From: an uncultured Calothrix sp.
Lineage (GTDB): Bacteria; Cyanobacteriota; Cyanobacteriia; Cyanobacteriales; Nostocaceae
Assembly: GCA_937973965.1 (NCBI GenBank)
Contig: CALJJQ010000138.1
Span: 1-32,627 of the forward strand
Length of the DNA stretch: 32,627 nt
Direction: 5' to 3'
Below, piece by piece: positions 1 to 7,283 of this stretch. The translations under genes were made by a program, and so were the position numbers. The notes below the pieces were generated by a model. The model saw nothing but the letters and a program-made list of their open reading frames with translations. It did not search any database and was not told the DNA's origin. Numbering within the stretch: the first letter of the stretch is position 1; each line of letters starts with the position of its first letter.

Positions 1-110
1 GATTCCGCATCGCGATGCTGCATGCGATCGCCTGGCTTGTCAGAGATGCGGATATCGCACCCTGAGTCCCATAACTAGAAATTTGGGTCAATAATCAAAC
101 CTCTGAAATA
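1..110. repeat. Palindromic intergenic repeat at window edge
   Basis: The stretch is rich in short palindromes: GCATCGCGATGC, GCATGC and GCGATCGC. Distant arms CCGCATC and GATGCGG could pair. No coding sequence continues from the truncated dehydrogenase into it on the minus strand. It resembles the hairpin-rich repeats common between cyanobacterial genes, but I cannot name the family. Confidence 0.4.
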
Positions 111-902
111 TTATTCTCTCATGGTATCAAACCACCCTGCCTTGGTTAAATCTACCAGGTAGGAAACAATGTCTGTGTCCAATTCCCGGGGATTAACAAA
201 ATGGGTCATGCCAAATTTTTCGGCGATCGCTTGTTTATCGGGATTAATATCTACCCCAATAATCATTTTCGCACCCACCATTCGAGATGCTTGAATCACA
301 TTTAAACCAATTCCCCCTAACCCAAATACCACTACATTCGCACCCGGTTCTACTTTAGCTGTATTAATCACCGCTCCAATCCCGATGGTTACACCGCAAC
401 CGATATAACAAACCTTATCAAAGGGTGCATCTTCACGAATTTTAGCTAAAGCAATTTCCGGCACTACTGTATAGTTAGAAAAGGTGGAAGTACCCATATA
501 ATGGAAAATCGGTGTGCCATCAATGGAAAACCGACTTGTGCCATCTGGCATTACTCCCCCTCCCTGGGTGACTCGTATTGCTTGACACAAATTGGTTTTT
601 TGACTCAGACAGTATTCACATTGGCGACATTCGGGAATATATAGGGGAATTACATGGTCTCCCGGTTGCAAACTGGCGAGTCCATCACCAACCTCAAGCA
701 CAATTCCTGCACCTTCGTGTCCCAGTACTGCTGCAAACAACCCTTCTGGGTCTTTACCCGAAAGTGTATACGCATCGGTGTGACAAACCCCACTGGCTTT
801 AATTTCTACTAGTACTTCCCCTGCTAACGGTGGAGCTAGGCCTACAGTTTCAATCGTTAAAGGTTGACCGGCTTGATGTGCAACTGCGGCTTTGACTTTC
901 AC
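111..902 (-). pseudogene. frmA: S-(hydroxymethyl)glutathione dehydrogenase / class III alcohol dehydrogenase, 3'-truncated
   Basis: Intact relatives oxidise S-hydroxymethylglutathione (from formaldehyde plus glutathione) with NAD in the cytosol. The GroES-like half is complete. Catalytic-zinc ligands are Cys40, His62-Glu63 and Cys169; structural-zinc cysteines are 92, 95, 98 and 106. The dinucleotide-binding motif VFGLGGIGLNV lies near residues 192-202. The start is a GTG preceded by AGGAG at good spacing. The frame ends after 263 residues, whereas the family is about 369 long. Homology is convincing to about residue 256 (DLTKAG), and then an unrelated tail (GWFDTMRE) runs into a stop. The remaining 110 bases of the window do not encode the missing part. 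The rest of the Rossmann domain is therefore absent, and the gene is probably inactive. It may have been cut by an insertion or deletion whose other side lies beyond the window. I am sure of the family and moderately sure of the pseudogene call. Confidence 0.8.
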
Positions 903-999
903 TTTCTGCTCTCCTAACCAGTATTATCGGCACTCAAGATGATAAACTGGTTTAGGGCAGGTTGGCGGATTTTTCAGAATTTTCTCTCCTCAAAACTAT

Positions 1000-1039
1000 C
1001 CGCTCCTAGTTTAGATCAGATGACCTAAAACAGGAGCGG
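1000..1039 (-). terminator. Strong stem-loop between the Cys-rich mini-ORF and the dehydrogenase gene
   Basis: Perfect 8-bp arms CCGCTCCT (1000-1007) and AGGAGCGG (1032-1039) are extended by GTTTAG pairing with CTAAAAC across one bulged base, leaving a loop of about 10 nt. Read on the minus strand, the stem is followed by GATAGTTTT, a weak U-tract. It could terminate the mini-ORF transcript, attenuate read-through into the dehydrogenase, or act as an RNA-stability hairpin. Confidence 0.5.
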
Positions 1040-1137
1040 TCTAGTTGGGTCTTCAAGGTTGTAACCAGACTGCCGGAAGGAACTCCTGGCTAATCTTAGC
1101 GTTATGAAATCAACTTAATTCCTTCAAACTGCTAAAA

Positions 1138-1218
1138 CTAACCTAAGCGAGAACAGCCCCGGCACACAGCCGGCTCACTACAACCTGATGACCCATGCGT
1201 TTACTACTTTCTATCATG
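1138..1218 (-). CDS. 26-residue Cys-rich peptide with a perfect Shine-Dalgarno
   Basis: A short ATG ORF on the minus strand encodes 26 residues starting MIESSKTHGSSG and ending CSEPAVCRGCSRLG. It has three cysteines in a C-x5-C-x2-C spacing. The ribosome site AAGGAGGTGAT (complement of 1223-1233) matches the whole 11-nt anti-Shine-Dalgarno tail of 16S rRNA, with GGAGG 8 nt before the ATG; a match this long by chance is unlikely. The ORF points towards the dehydrogenase start at 902, 235 nt downstream, with a stem-loop between, so it could be a leader peptide or an independent small gene. It has no signal peptide or membrane segment. I do not recognise the family with certainty. The Cys spacing suggests metal or thiol chemistry, but that is inference. 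Confidence 0.6.
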
Positions 1219-1222
1219 GGCA

Positions 1223-1233
1223 TCACCTCCTTG
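1223..1233 (-). promoter_or_regulatory. Full-length Shine-Dalgarno AAGGAGGTGAT
   Basis: Eleven consecutive bases are complementary to the conserved 3' end of bacterial 16S rRNA. Most other genes in this window have weak or no Shine-Dalgarno sequences, so this one stands out and is the main argument that the 26-codon ORF is translated. Confidence 0.65.
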
Positions 1234-1558
1234 TTGCCTAAACGGTTTTAGTCTCAAAGGGGAGAGTTGAAAACTCTAGGTCTTTAACCTCTCTCACAAT
1301 ATAGCATGAGTGATTAAACTTGGGAAGGGATCGAGTTAAAGATTGAGGACATGGGATTAACCCCCTGCTTCCTTCTGTGACAGTTGTAAATATTGCACAT
1401 CTATACGGAAATTGGGAATTTCTGAAAAAATCGGGTAAAGTCTGATTGGAAAACAATTAGAGATAAGTTAAACAGGTTGTCCATTGGTTGGCAAAATCGA
1501 TTTGACCCATGATTATAGATACATCGGTGTTCCAGTCGGAAATCCGTCACTCGCTGGG

Positions 1559-1585
1559 GGAACATACCCATCAGAAAAATGTCTA
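1559..1585 (+). promoter_or_regulatory. Possible ECF-type promoter of the sigG operon
   Basis: GGAAC (1559-1563) is followed after 17 nt by GTCTA (1581-1585). This resembles the -35 GGAAC and -10 TCTGA/GTC pattern known for RpoE-type ECF sigma factors, which often transcribe their own operon. Transcription would start near 1592, beyond the upstream ATG at 1579, which would favour the ATG at 1621 as the real start of the sigma gene. This is inference from consensus only. Confidence 0.35.
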
Positions 1586-1620
1586 AATGGGTAGGGATGT
1601 TTCAAAAACCAGTACGATCT

Positions 1621-2277
1621 ATGAGTCAATCGATTGCTGTATCCTGGTCAACAGCTGTACCCAGGAATGTGGAACCATCGGTGCAAGTTGACAAACTCAC
1701 AAACCACGATTTGATATTGCGCTGTCAAGAGGGGCTGCGTCCAGATTGCGCTGCTTTTGCTGAGTTAATGCGCCGTTACCAGACTCATGTCGAGCGAGTT
1801 TTATACCATCTGGCTCCAGATTGGGCTGACCGTGCTGACATGGCTCAAGAGGTTTGGATTCGCGTATTTCGCAATATCAGTAAGTTACAAGAGCCTGGTA
1901 AATTCCAAGGTTGGTTGAGTCGAATTGCTACCAACTTGTTCTATGACGAACTGCGCAAACGTAAGCGCGTTGTTAGTCCCTTGTCTCTGGATGCTCCCCG
2001 CTCAATGGATGATGGGGAGATGGATTGGGAAATTGCTGGGGATACCCCAGGACCAGAGGAAGAACTGACCACACGGGAATTTTACGAGCAACTGCGTGAG
2101 GCGATCGCTGATTTACCGGAAGTTTTCCGTACTACTATTGTACTACGAGAAATTGAAGGGATGGCCTACGAAGAAATTGCAGAAATTACAGGCGTATCGT
2201 TAGGTACGGTTAAATCCAGAATTGCCAGAGCGCGATCGCGTTTACAATCGCAATTACAAAATTATCTTGATGCTTAA
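1621..2277 (+). CDS. sigG: ECF RNA polymerase sigma factor, SigG-like
   Basis: This group 4 (ECF) sigma factor directs RNA polymerase to stress promoters. Region 2 carries FAELMRRYQTHVERVL and the polymerase-binding DRADMAQEVWIRVFRNI segment, followed by WLSRIATNLFYDELRKRKR. Region 4 ends in a helix-turn-helix (YEEIAEITGVSLGTVKSRI, about residues 182-200). The linker carrying LSLDAPRS and DGEMDWEI matches what I remember of cyanobacterial SigG. The frame is open from an ATG at 1579 (232 residues), but homologues as I recall them begin MSQS, so I chose the ATG at 1621 (218 residues); neither start has a good Shine-Dalgarno. The next gene on the same strand encodes a membrane anti-sigma factor, as expected for SigG/SapG in Nostoc punctiforme, where the pair governs an envelope-stress type regulon. 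Confidence 0.85.
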   Translation: MSQSIAVSWSTAVPRNVEPSVQVDKLTNHDLILRCQEGLRPDCAAFAELMRRYQTHVERVLYHLAPDWADRADMAQEVWIRVFRNISKLQEPGKFQGWLSRIATNLFYDELRKRKRVVSPLSLDAPRSMDDGEMDWEIAGDTPGPEEELTTREFYEQLREAIADLPEVFRTTIVLREIEGMAYEEIAEITGVSLGTVKSRIARARSRLQSQLQNYLDA

Positions 2278-2466
2278 AATTTACCATTAATAATAAAGCA
2301 GCATAAAAATAGTTAAGGTGAGTGCTTCTGCCACGCTCTCAACAATCAAACTCACGCTTTGCCCCTTGTGTTTACCCGTGAATCAATTGGTAATAATGTT
2401 AAGATGAATACTAACTCCAACTTGAATAAACATTCTCACTTGTCACCGCGACAAGGGGAAGATGGA

Positions 2467-2991
2467 ATGCATACCAAGAACCAAACGGGTGGTTTTGATA
2501 TGGAAAAGCGCGATCGCTTCGAGTTATTAAGTGCGTATTTAGACGGGGAAGTGACTGCCAGTGAGCGCCAACAGGTGCAAGCTTGGTTAGATCACGACCC
2601 AGAGATTAAGCAACTATACAGAAGATTATTAAGGTTGCGGCAAGGGGTACGGACACTTCCTGTTCCGGCACCTTCCCAACCTGTGGAAGAAACGGTACAA
2701 CGGGTACTCAAGAGGGTGAAACGACGTGGACGGCTAACAGTTCTATTTGGTGGAGCTGCGATCGCGGCTTGTGCGCTAGGGGGTATAGGGTTATTTAATG
2801 GTAACGGCTCTAGTACACCCCAGTTAGCCCAGGAACCCCTAGAACAAGCCCAGACATATCAGAAACCATCAGCTCCGTTGATGGTGGCTCTTAATGACCC
2901 TATTTTCCCGATTCCCAAAACCCATAATTCATCCCCTGAATCCGATCAAATCGATGTGAATTTGGATAATGTGGATCGAGAGATTAATTAG
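2467..2991 (+). CDS. Membrane anti-sigma factor, SapG/RseA-like
   Basis: The protein probably holds the upstream ECF sigma factor inactive at the membrane. A cytoplasmic N-terminal domain (DRFELLSAYLDGEVTASERQ and following helices) resembles the sigma-binding fold of RseA-type anti-sigma factors. It has no H-x3-C-x2-C motif, so it is not a zinc anti-sigma factor. One transmembrane segment (LTVLFGGAAIAACALGGIGLF) lies at about residues 90-110, and a short periplasmic tail of about 64 residues follows. The frame is open upstream to a TTG at 2359 and has an ATG at 2404, but only the ATG at 2467 has a purine-rich AAGGGG at proper spacing. The start used gives 174 residues; ATG 2404 remains possible. 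The gap from the sigma gene is about 190 nt. Loss of the tail by proteolysis is the usual activation route in this family. Confidence 0.7.
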   Translation: MHTKNQTGGFDMEKRDRFELLSAYLDGEVTASERQQVQAWLDHDPEIKQLYRRLLRLRQGVRTLPVPAPSQPVEETVQRVLKRVKRRGRLTVLFGGAAIAACALGGIGLFNGNGSSTPQLAQEPLEQAQTYQKPSAPLMVALNDPIFPIPKTHNSSPESDQIDVNLDNVDREIN

Positions 2992-3073
2992 GTTCTGGTT
3001 CGAGTGTGGTGTGCAATTAATTTTATTTGTTGTATTTAAATTGAATTGTCTACATCAGGGGCTAAACTGTTTA

Positions 3074-3547
3074 TTATGGTTTTTTCTCGTAATTTTGACT
3101 AATCATTTCGAGAGTTAGATTACAACCTGACCACCAACCGTCTGGAAGTAATTGTCCACCGAGTTGTTGGATTTTGTGGTCATCCATGATGTAAGCCCAG
3201 GCATAACCCAGTGACTGTAAATCTTTCGGTAGTTTGGGGGATGTTGAGTATCGGAAAGCTTCTATTTGGTGACGATTGTATAAATTATTTTCTGGTGGAG
3301 CCGAGGGATAATAGTCTTCTAATTCGTCTAAATGACCTAGGAGTGTATGGTCGGCAAATTCGTAGATATAGCCATGTACAGGAGTTTCACCCCAAGTCAT
3401 TGCTGGGTATCCTGCGGGTAAAGCATAAAGGCTACCAAATGTAAATGCGCGTTCGGTGCTGATTATTTTTCCTGCACAATAGGCTTGATAGTTTTCTTCC
3501 CCGGGTTTGAGTGTTCCGTAAACGAAAACTCTGAGTTTTTCCAGCAT
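3074..3547 (-). CDS. Gamma-glutamylcyclotransferase (AIG2-like) family protein
   Basis: The N-terminal FVYGTLKPGEENY is the substrate-binding YGTL loop of the GGCT/AIG2 fold, and HLDELEDYY near residue 95 holds the usual acidic catalytic position. At 157 residues it has normal family length. Members cleave gamma-glutamyl amino acids or gamma-glutamylamines to 5-oxoproline, or have unknown substrates. The gene converges with the sigma/anti-sigma operon and has no evident functional link to it. The family is clear, the substrate is not. No signal peptide is visible, so it is probably cytosolic. Confidence 0.8.
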   Translation of the reverse strand: MLEKLRVFVYGTLKPGEENYQAYCAGKIISTERAFTFGSLYALPAGYPAMTWGETPVHGYIYEFADHTLLGHLDELEDYYPSAPPENNLYNRHQIEAFRYSTSPKLPKDLQSLGYAWAYIMDDHKIQQLGGQLLPDGWWSGCNLTLEMISQNYEKKP

Positions 3548-3760
3548 TGAATTAATGACTTGAATCTGACTCTAGCTGTTTGTCGGTGGGTGGCACGATA
3601 AAACCCAAATTACCATACATAGCTTATCCCAGTTTTGTACACCCAGCGCTAATAAATGTGCCAGTTGTTTCAGTCCTACATATACTTTTTACCTTCGTCA
3701 ACAGAGCTTTTGGTTTAAATATTTAATGCTTGCAGGCTTGGCATCACCATGTCTCCACGA

Positions 3761-3780
3761 TCAACCGTCAACTGTCACCC
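3761..3780. repeat. Short tandem heptamer repeat (GTCAACC type)
   Basis: TCAACC-GTCAACT-GTCACCC is a degenerate run of about three 7-bp units. A related run occurs at 5720-5740. Heptamer short tandem repeats of this kind are characteristic of filamentous cyanobacterial intergenic DNA. Confidence 0.6.
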
Positions 3781-3834
3781 AAAAAAGACGAACATATTAG
3801 CGCGGGAAGTATTGTGATATTTCCCAGAAAATCC

Positions 3835-4026
3835 TCAACCTCGCTGACGACGATGTTGTTGTAAGAGGACTGAAAATTGCTCCGCATCCACCTCACCATA
3901 AACCTGTTTTGGGGGTTGAGCATCAATGCGATCCATTAGTTCTTGAAATGCAGTTTCGTCATGGCGATGTTCAAGAACATATTTTTTCAATTCACCCATT
4001 GTCATGGTTTTGAAGTTCACTTTCAT
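3835..4026 (-). CDS. Small conserved cyanobacterial protein (DUF6887-like), second gene of an overlapping pair
   Basis: The protein is small and charged (about 63 residues), starting MKVNFKTMTMGELKKYVLEH and containing ETAFQELMDRIDAQPP. The frame is open further upstream to 4062, but the ATG at 4026 gives the expected family start and reduces the overlap with the preceding gene to 35 nt. I recall this type as DUF6887, a cyanobacterial family found next to DUF6888; the name is from memory. No catalytic motif is visible. The overlap implies translational coupling. The layout is reminiscent of two-gene modules such as toxin-antitoxin pairs, but nothing in either sequence proves that. Confidence 0.65.
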   Translation of the reverse strand: MKVNFKTMTMGELKKYVLEHRHDETAFQELMDRIDAQPPKQVYGEVDAEQFSVLLQQHRRQRG

Positions 4027-4198
4027 CCACAAACCTCCAATTCCCGTTCGGATATATTTCAATCAAAATTTCCTCTCCTGTGATCAGGATGACATTTCCA
4101 GTTCTTTCATCTAAACGTACTATTTCCACAGGAAGATACATGCTGGTGAGATTTTGGCAAAGTTGGAAGCATCGAAACGCCTGCTGAGTAGTTGGCAA
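3992..4198 (-). CDS. Small conserved cyanobacterial protein (DUF6888-like), first gene of an overlapping pair
   Basis: A 68-residue protein starting MPTTQQAFRCFQLCQNLTSM, with a beta-rich second half (VILITGEEILIEIYPNGNW) ending in an acidic tail. It matches what I remember of DUF6888, whose members sit directly upstream of DUF6887 genes. Its stop lies inside the following gene. Function is unknown. It contains two cysteines but no recognisable metal site, and no signal peptide or membrane segment. Confidence 0.65.
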   Translation of the reverse strand: MPTTQQAFRCFQLCQNLTSMYLPVEIVRLDERTGNVILITGEEILIEIYPNGNWRFVDESELQNHDNG

Positions 4199-4280
4199 TG
4201 ATTACACCTTCCTCTTAAACTATAGCCCAATCTATAGAAGTTAATGATTTAGCGATCGCTCTTGAACGTCAAGCAAGAAC

Positions 4281-5060
4281 TTAAACATATCTAGTCATTT
4301 GGATGCGGTAGCGTTCTTTTTTGGTAACTGCAATTTCACCAATTTCCAATCGACCCTTACCGCGAATAGCAATTAAATCACCGCTTTTAAGTTGGGATGA
4401 GGGTTGGGTGACTTCCTTCCAGTTAACCCGGACATCTCCACCATCGATTAAATCTACCATTTTGCTACGGGACATGCCAAAACCAGCAGAAGCGATCGCA
4501 TCTAAGCGTAATGAAGCTTCAACGGTGGTAATTTCTTTCGTTTTCGGTTCGCGGATTTTGATTTCACTGATGTCGATGGGTCGAACTTGAACCGGGACGG
4601 AACGAACTTGTTTGAGATTCATTTCCAAAAAAGTAGCAAGTTCGGGAACAACAATTACCTGCGCACCTCGTTCCCCCAGAACAATAATATCCCCTGTTTT
4701 CTCCCTAACTATTCCCGTTCCTAAAATTGCTCCTAAAAAATCCCGATGGGATGCGGTGTCAAACAAAAAATTTCCAGCTATATCTAAGGCTGTTAACTCC
4801 ACTTGGGATGGATCGAGGGGAATTTCTGCACGCGCGATCGCCATCCGTTTCCGTTCAGCTTGGGGATAACCACCCCATGCGACTAATTGTATTTCCACCA
4901 GACGGCTAAATGCGGTTTGAATTTCCATCTGTTCCGGGGGGGATAGAAAATCAGTAGGGACGATTTCCCAGGTTTTGATGGCTTGTTCAGCTAAATCAAT
5001 AACCCTCGCAACGGTTTCGCGATTTTCTACACCCTTGAGTAATTCATCCCGTGGCAACAT
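4281..5060 (-). CDS. Photosystem II S4 domain protein (YlmH-like RNA-binding protein)
   Basis: An RNA-binding protein of about 259 residues. The N-terminal two thirds match the YlmH-type fold, with HRDFLGAILGTGIVREKTGD and IVLGERGAQVIV as hallmarks. The C-terminal S4 domain runs from RLDAIASAGFGMSRSKMVDL through DGGDVRVNWKEV to GDLIAIRGKGRLEI. Cyanobacterial members are annotated as photosystem II S4 domain proteins; related Gram-positive proteins act in cell division or ribosome rescue, so the exact role is open. I start at the internal ATG (5060, MLPRDELL) as in homologues; an in-frame ATG seven codons upstream (5081) is less likely. It stands alone between two small genes and a long gene-poor region. 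Confidence 0.8.
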   Translation of the reverse strand: MLPRDELLKGVENRETVARVIDLAEQAIKTWEIVPTDFLSPPEQMEIQTAFSRLVEIQLVAWGGYPQAERKRMAIARAEIPLDPSQVELTALDIAGNFLFDTASHRDFLGAILGTGIVREKTGDIIVLGERGAQVIVVPELATFLEMNLKQVRSVPVQVRPIDISEIKIREPKTKEITTVEASLRLDAIASAGFGMSRSKMVDLIDGGDVRVNWKEVTQPSSQLKSGDLIAIRGKGRLEIGEIAVTKKERYRIQMTRYV

Positions 5061-5108
5061 GTTTATCTGTTGGTGATACAAAATGAGAAAAATATCATAT
5101 ACATTTTA

Positions 5109-5180
5109 CCCGCATTTGGGGCAAATCTCTCAAACTTAGAGGGAATAGAAAATGGGGAGTAGAAAGAAAATTAATCCCAA
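5109..5180 (+). repeat. Degenerate copy of the dispersed repeat family
   Basis: Bases 5157-5178 match 20 of 22 positions of the repeat core at about 20888-20910 (GAGTAGAAGGAAAATCAATC and following). The left part (CTCAAACTTAGAGGG) resembles the left arm at 30441. Ends are uncertain because the terminal ATTTCTCAC arm is decayed. Confidence 0.45.
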
Positions 5181-5719
5181 TTTAATCTGAAAATGTATAC
5201 AAATAACCCTACCTCACTCGCAAGGAGGGGGAACAGAAATCCAGTTTCCTCCCCGAACTTAGGTAAGAGTACTCTGTGAGAAGACACTTCGCGTCTATAG
5301 GGTGGGCTAGAATTCTATGCAATGTCACAAATATTTAGTATCAGCCGTGATATCGTTTACGCTAATGCTTGCTATATATTAGGGGCTGTAACCGTTGATT
5401 ATTCTAGTTTCATTTATTTCAAAGTACAAGAGAATTGATATTACTCAATGCTTACCATTGTTACCATTTACCTGTGAGACATGCAGAATTATGCTGGTTG
5501 GGTTGAATAATGTAGCACCGCAGGATAATCCAACATTTTCGATAAGTTTTCAGTATCTTGAAGAGGGAAATTAATCATCAGTATCATTATCATCAGAAAG
5601 CAAGTAAAAAACCCCCTGATTTGTCATTCCCATAGTAAGCATTTGATCTAATGATGCTTGAATCTGCTATGGCAATCCGATTTAAGTCGTGAAAAATAGC
5701 GTGCTGATGACTGGTGACT

Positions 5720-5740
5720 GTCAACCGTCAACCGTTAACA
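5720..5740. repeat. Heptamer tandem repeat GTCAACC
   Basis: GTCAACC-GTCAACC-GTTAAC gives almost three 7-bp units. It is the same motif class as 3761-3780. Confidence 0.6.
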
Positions 5741-6274
5741 ACCCTACATGTAAGATTTCACAAATTATTTAGGATTGCGGTAGCAAAGTAAAAATCATAG
5801 TTGTTTTTTGGCCGTTGATTCATGCTTTAGATATAGAAAACACTCTATCTAATGATACTGTTATTCTCTTGATTACATATTATATTTAATTATAATTCAC
5901 TGTCACTCATTTTTTCTTAAACATTAAATTTTACAGTTAAAAATCAATTTCAAAATCTAATTTATTTCCAACATGTGTGTAACCACTGTTTTGATAAACT
6001 AGGTTATGAATCCTGAAGTTCATAGCTACTTGCTTCCATTGATATATAAATCGAATATATTATTACTTTTACCTACAGCAAAACAACTATTGGCTATTTA
6101 CTTATAGTGATGATGCCAACTTTAAACAAGAAGGCGACAGATGAAAAAATTAAATCTCTATATAAGCAGGTTTTCCTGATTCATATATCTACGTATTTCT
6201 GCTAGTTTACGACAACGCTAAACGTACCCATACTCCGATTTTATAGTGCATAGTACAGTAGTCTGGAGTAATCC

Positions 6275-6300
6275 AAAATCTAAAATCTAAAATCTAAAAT
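6275..6300. repeat. Heptamer tandem repeat AAAATCT directly before the sigma factor start
   Basis: There are three exact AAAATCT units plus AAAAT, ending 3 nt before the ATG at 6304. The array occupies the position of the ribosome binding site, so the mRNA has no Shine-Dalgarno there. Copy-number change would alter the leader length but not the reading frame. Confidence 0.85.
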
Positions 6301-6303
6301 GGT

Positions 6304-7269
6304 ATGAGTTTATCTACATCACAAACAAAATTTGCAGATACATTAGGAAACTACCTAATTAGAATTGGTCAAATTCCTTTATTAACACCAGAGCAAGAAA
6401 TTAAATACGCTAAACAAGTTCAGCAAATGATGAAGTTGCTGAAAATAGAAGCAGAGTTAACACAAAATTCCACCACTCCACCCTCAACCAATTCTATTGC
6501 AGCAGCAGCAAACATCACAGTCCCCCAATTACAAGAAATTATCCGTCAAGGAGAAATTGCCAAACGCAAAATGCTGGAAGCAAACCTCCGGTTAGTGGTT
6601 GCGATCGCCAAAAAATATCAAAATCTAAATATAGATATCCTCGACCTCATCCAGGAAGGTAATATCGGTTTACAAAAAGGTATCGAAAAATTCGACCCAA
6701 ATATGGGTTATCGATTCTCCACCTACGCTTACTGGTGGATTCGACAAGCAATGACCAGAGCAATTGACCAAAGCAGTCGAACAATTCGTTTACCAATCCA
6801 TATTTGTGGCAAACTCAAAAAAATCAAACATCTACAACGGGAATTTTATCAACAATATGGCAAACCTCCTTCCATCAAGCAACTTGCTGAAGAACTCGAT
6901 TTAGAACCAGAACAAATCCAGACTTATCTACGAATTTCTGGTAAACCTGTATCACTAGATGTGCGGATTGGTGATGATGGACAAAGTAATCTACAGGATG
7001 TGTTGGAAGATACAAATTCTTCCCTGGAACAACAAATCGATGACAACTCCCTCCAGGAATACATTCAGCAACTACTGGGTGAGTTAACCTCCCAGCAAAG
7101 GGAAGTATTAACCCTTCGCTATGGTTTGTCTAGCAATCGACAATTAACTCTTACGGAAGTTGCAAAACGGATGAACATCCCCAGCAATAAAGCACGTCAA
7201 CTTCAACGTCAAGCGATCGCGCGTTTACGACGCAAAAAACGTGATATTCGTTTGTTTCTGCAAGCATAG
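6304..7269 (+). CDS. Group 2 RNA polymerase sigma-70 factor with divergent region 4.2
   Basis: A 321-residue RpoD-like sigma factor lacking region 1.1. Region 1.2 is DTLGNYLIRIGQIPLLTPEQ (12-31). Region 2 includes NLRLVVAIAKKYQN, DLIQEGNIGL and YRFSTYAYWWIRQAMTRAI (about 94-154), with the -10 recognition residues intact. Region 3 follows (HLQREFYQQYGKPPS), and region 4 spans about 250-312 with REVLTLRYGL. The -35 recognition helix reads IPSNKARQLQRQAIARL, where primary and other group 2 factors usually have SRERVRQIEREALAKL; the key Arg-Glu contacts are replaced by Ser-Asn. Such factors serve light, nutrient and stress responses in cyanobacteria. It could belong to the SigB/SigD/SigE types; I cannot choose. 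The start is fixed by homology and sits 3 nt after a heptamer repeat array. A terminator follows. Confidence 0.9.
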   Translation: MSLSTSQTKFADTLGNYLIRIGQIPLLTPEQEIKYAKQVQQMMKLLKIEAELTQNSTTPPSTNSIAAAANITVPQLQEIIRQGEIAKRKMLEANLRLVVAIAKKYQNLNIDILDLIQEGNIGLQKGIEKFDPNMGYRFSTYAYWWIRQAMTRAIDQSSRTIRLPIHICGKLKKIKHLQREFYQQYGKPPSIKQLAEELDLEPEQIQTYLRISGKPVSLDVRIGDDGQSNLQDVLEDTNSSLEQQIDDNSLQEYIQQLLGELTSQQREVLTLRYGLSSNRQLTLTEVAKRMNIPSNKARQLQRQAIARLRRKKRDIRLFLQA

Positions 7270-7283
7270 TCTGTTTTGATTCG

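Larger units (their letters stand above)
5082..6274. other. Gene-poor region of 1.2 kb with dispersed repeats
   Basis: I see no convincing gene here. It holds a degenerate copy of the window's dispersed repeat (about 5109-5180), a possible hairpin with arms GTTGGGTT (5497-5504) and AATCCAAC (5527-5534), and a heptamer run of GTCAACC units (5720-5740). The right half is very A+T rich. The promoter of the sigma factor gene should lie in its last few hundred bases, but I could not assign one. Confidence 0.6.

Noticed and set aside
578-802. 74-codon plus-strand frame inside the dehydrogenase gene
   Set aside because: It is antisense to a gene with clear zinc-ligand and Rossmann motifs. The same reasoning removes other antisense frames inside the S4 protein, the permease and the autotransporter.
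1238-1456. 72-codon minus-strand frame upstream of the Cys-rich mini-ORF
   Set aside because: It has no ribosome site, its composition is unlike a conserved protein, and it occupies the probable leader/promoter region of the mini-ORF. TATAAT on the minus strand (1512-1517) lies upstream but has no good -35 partner, so I did not call a promoter either.
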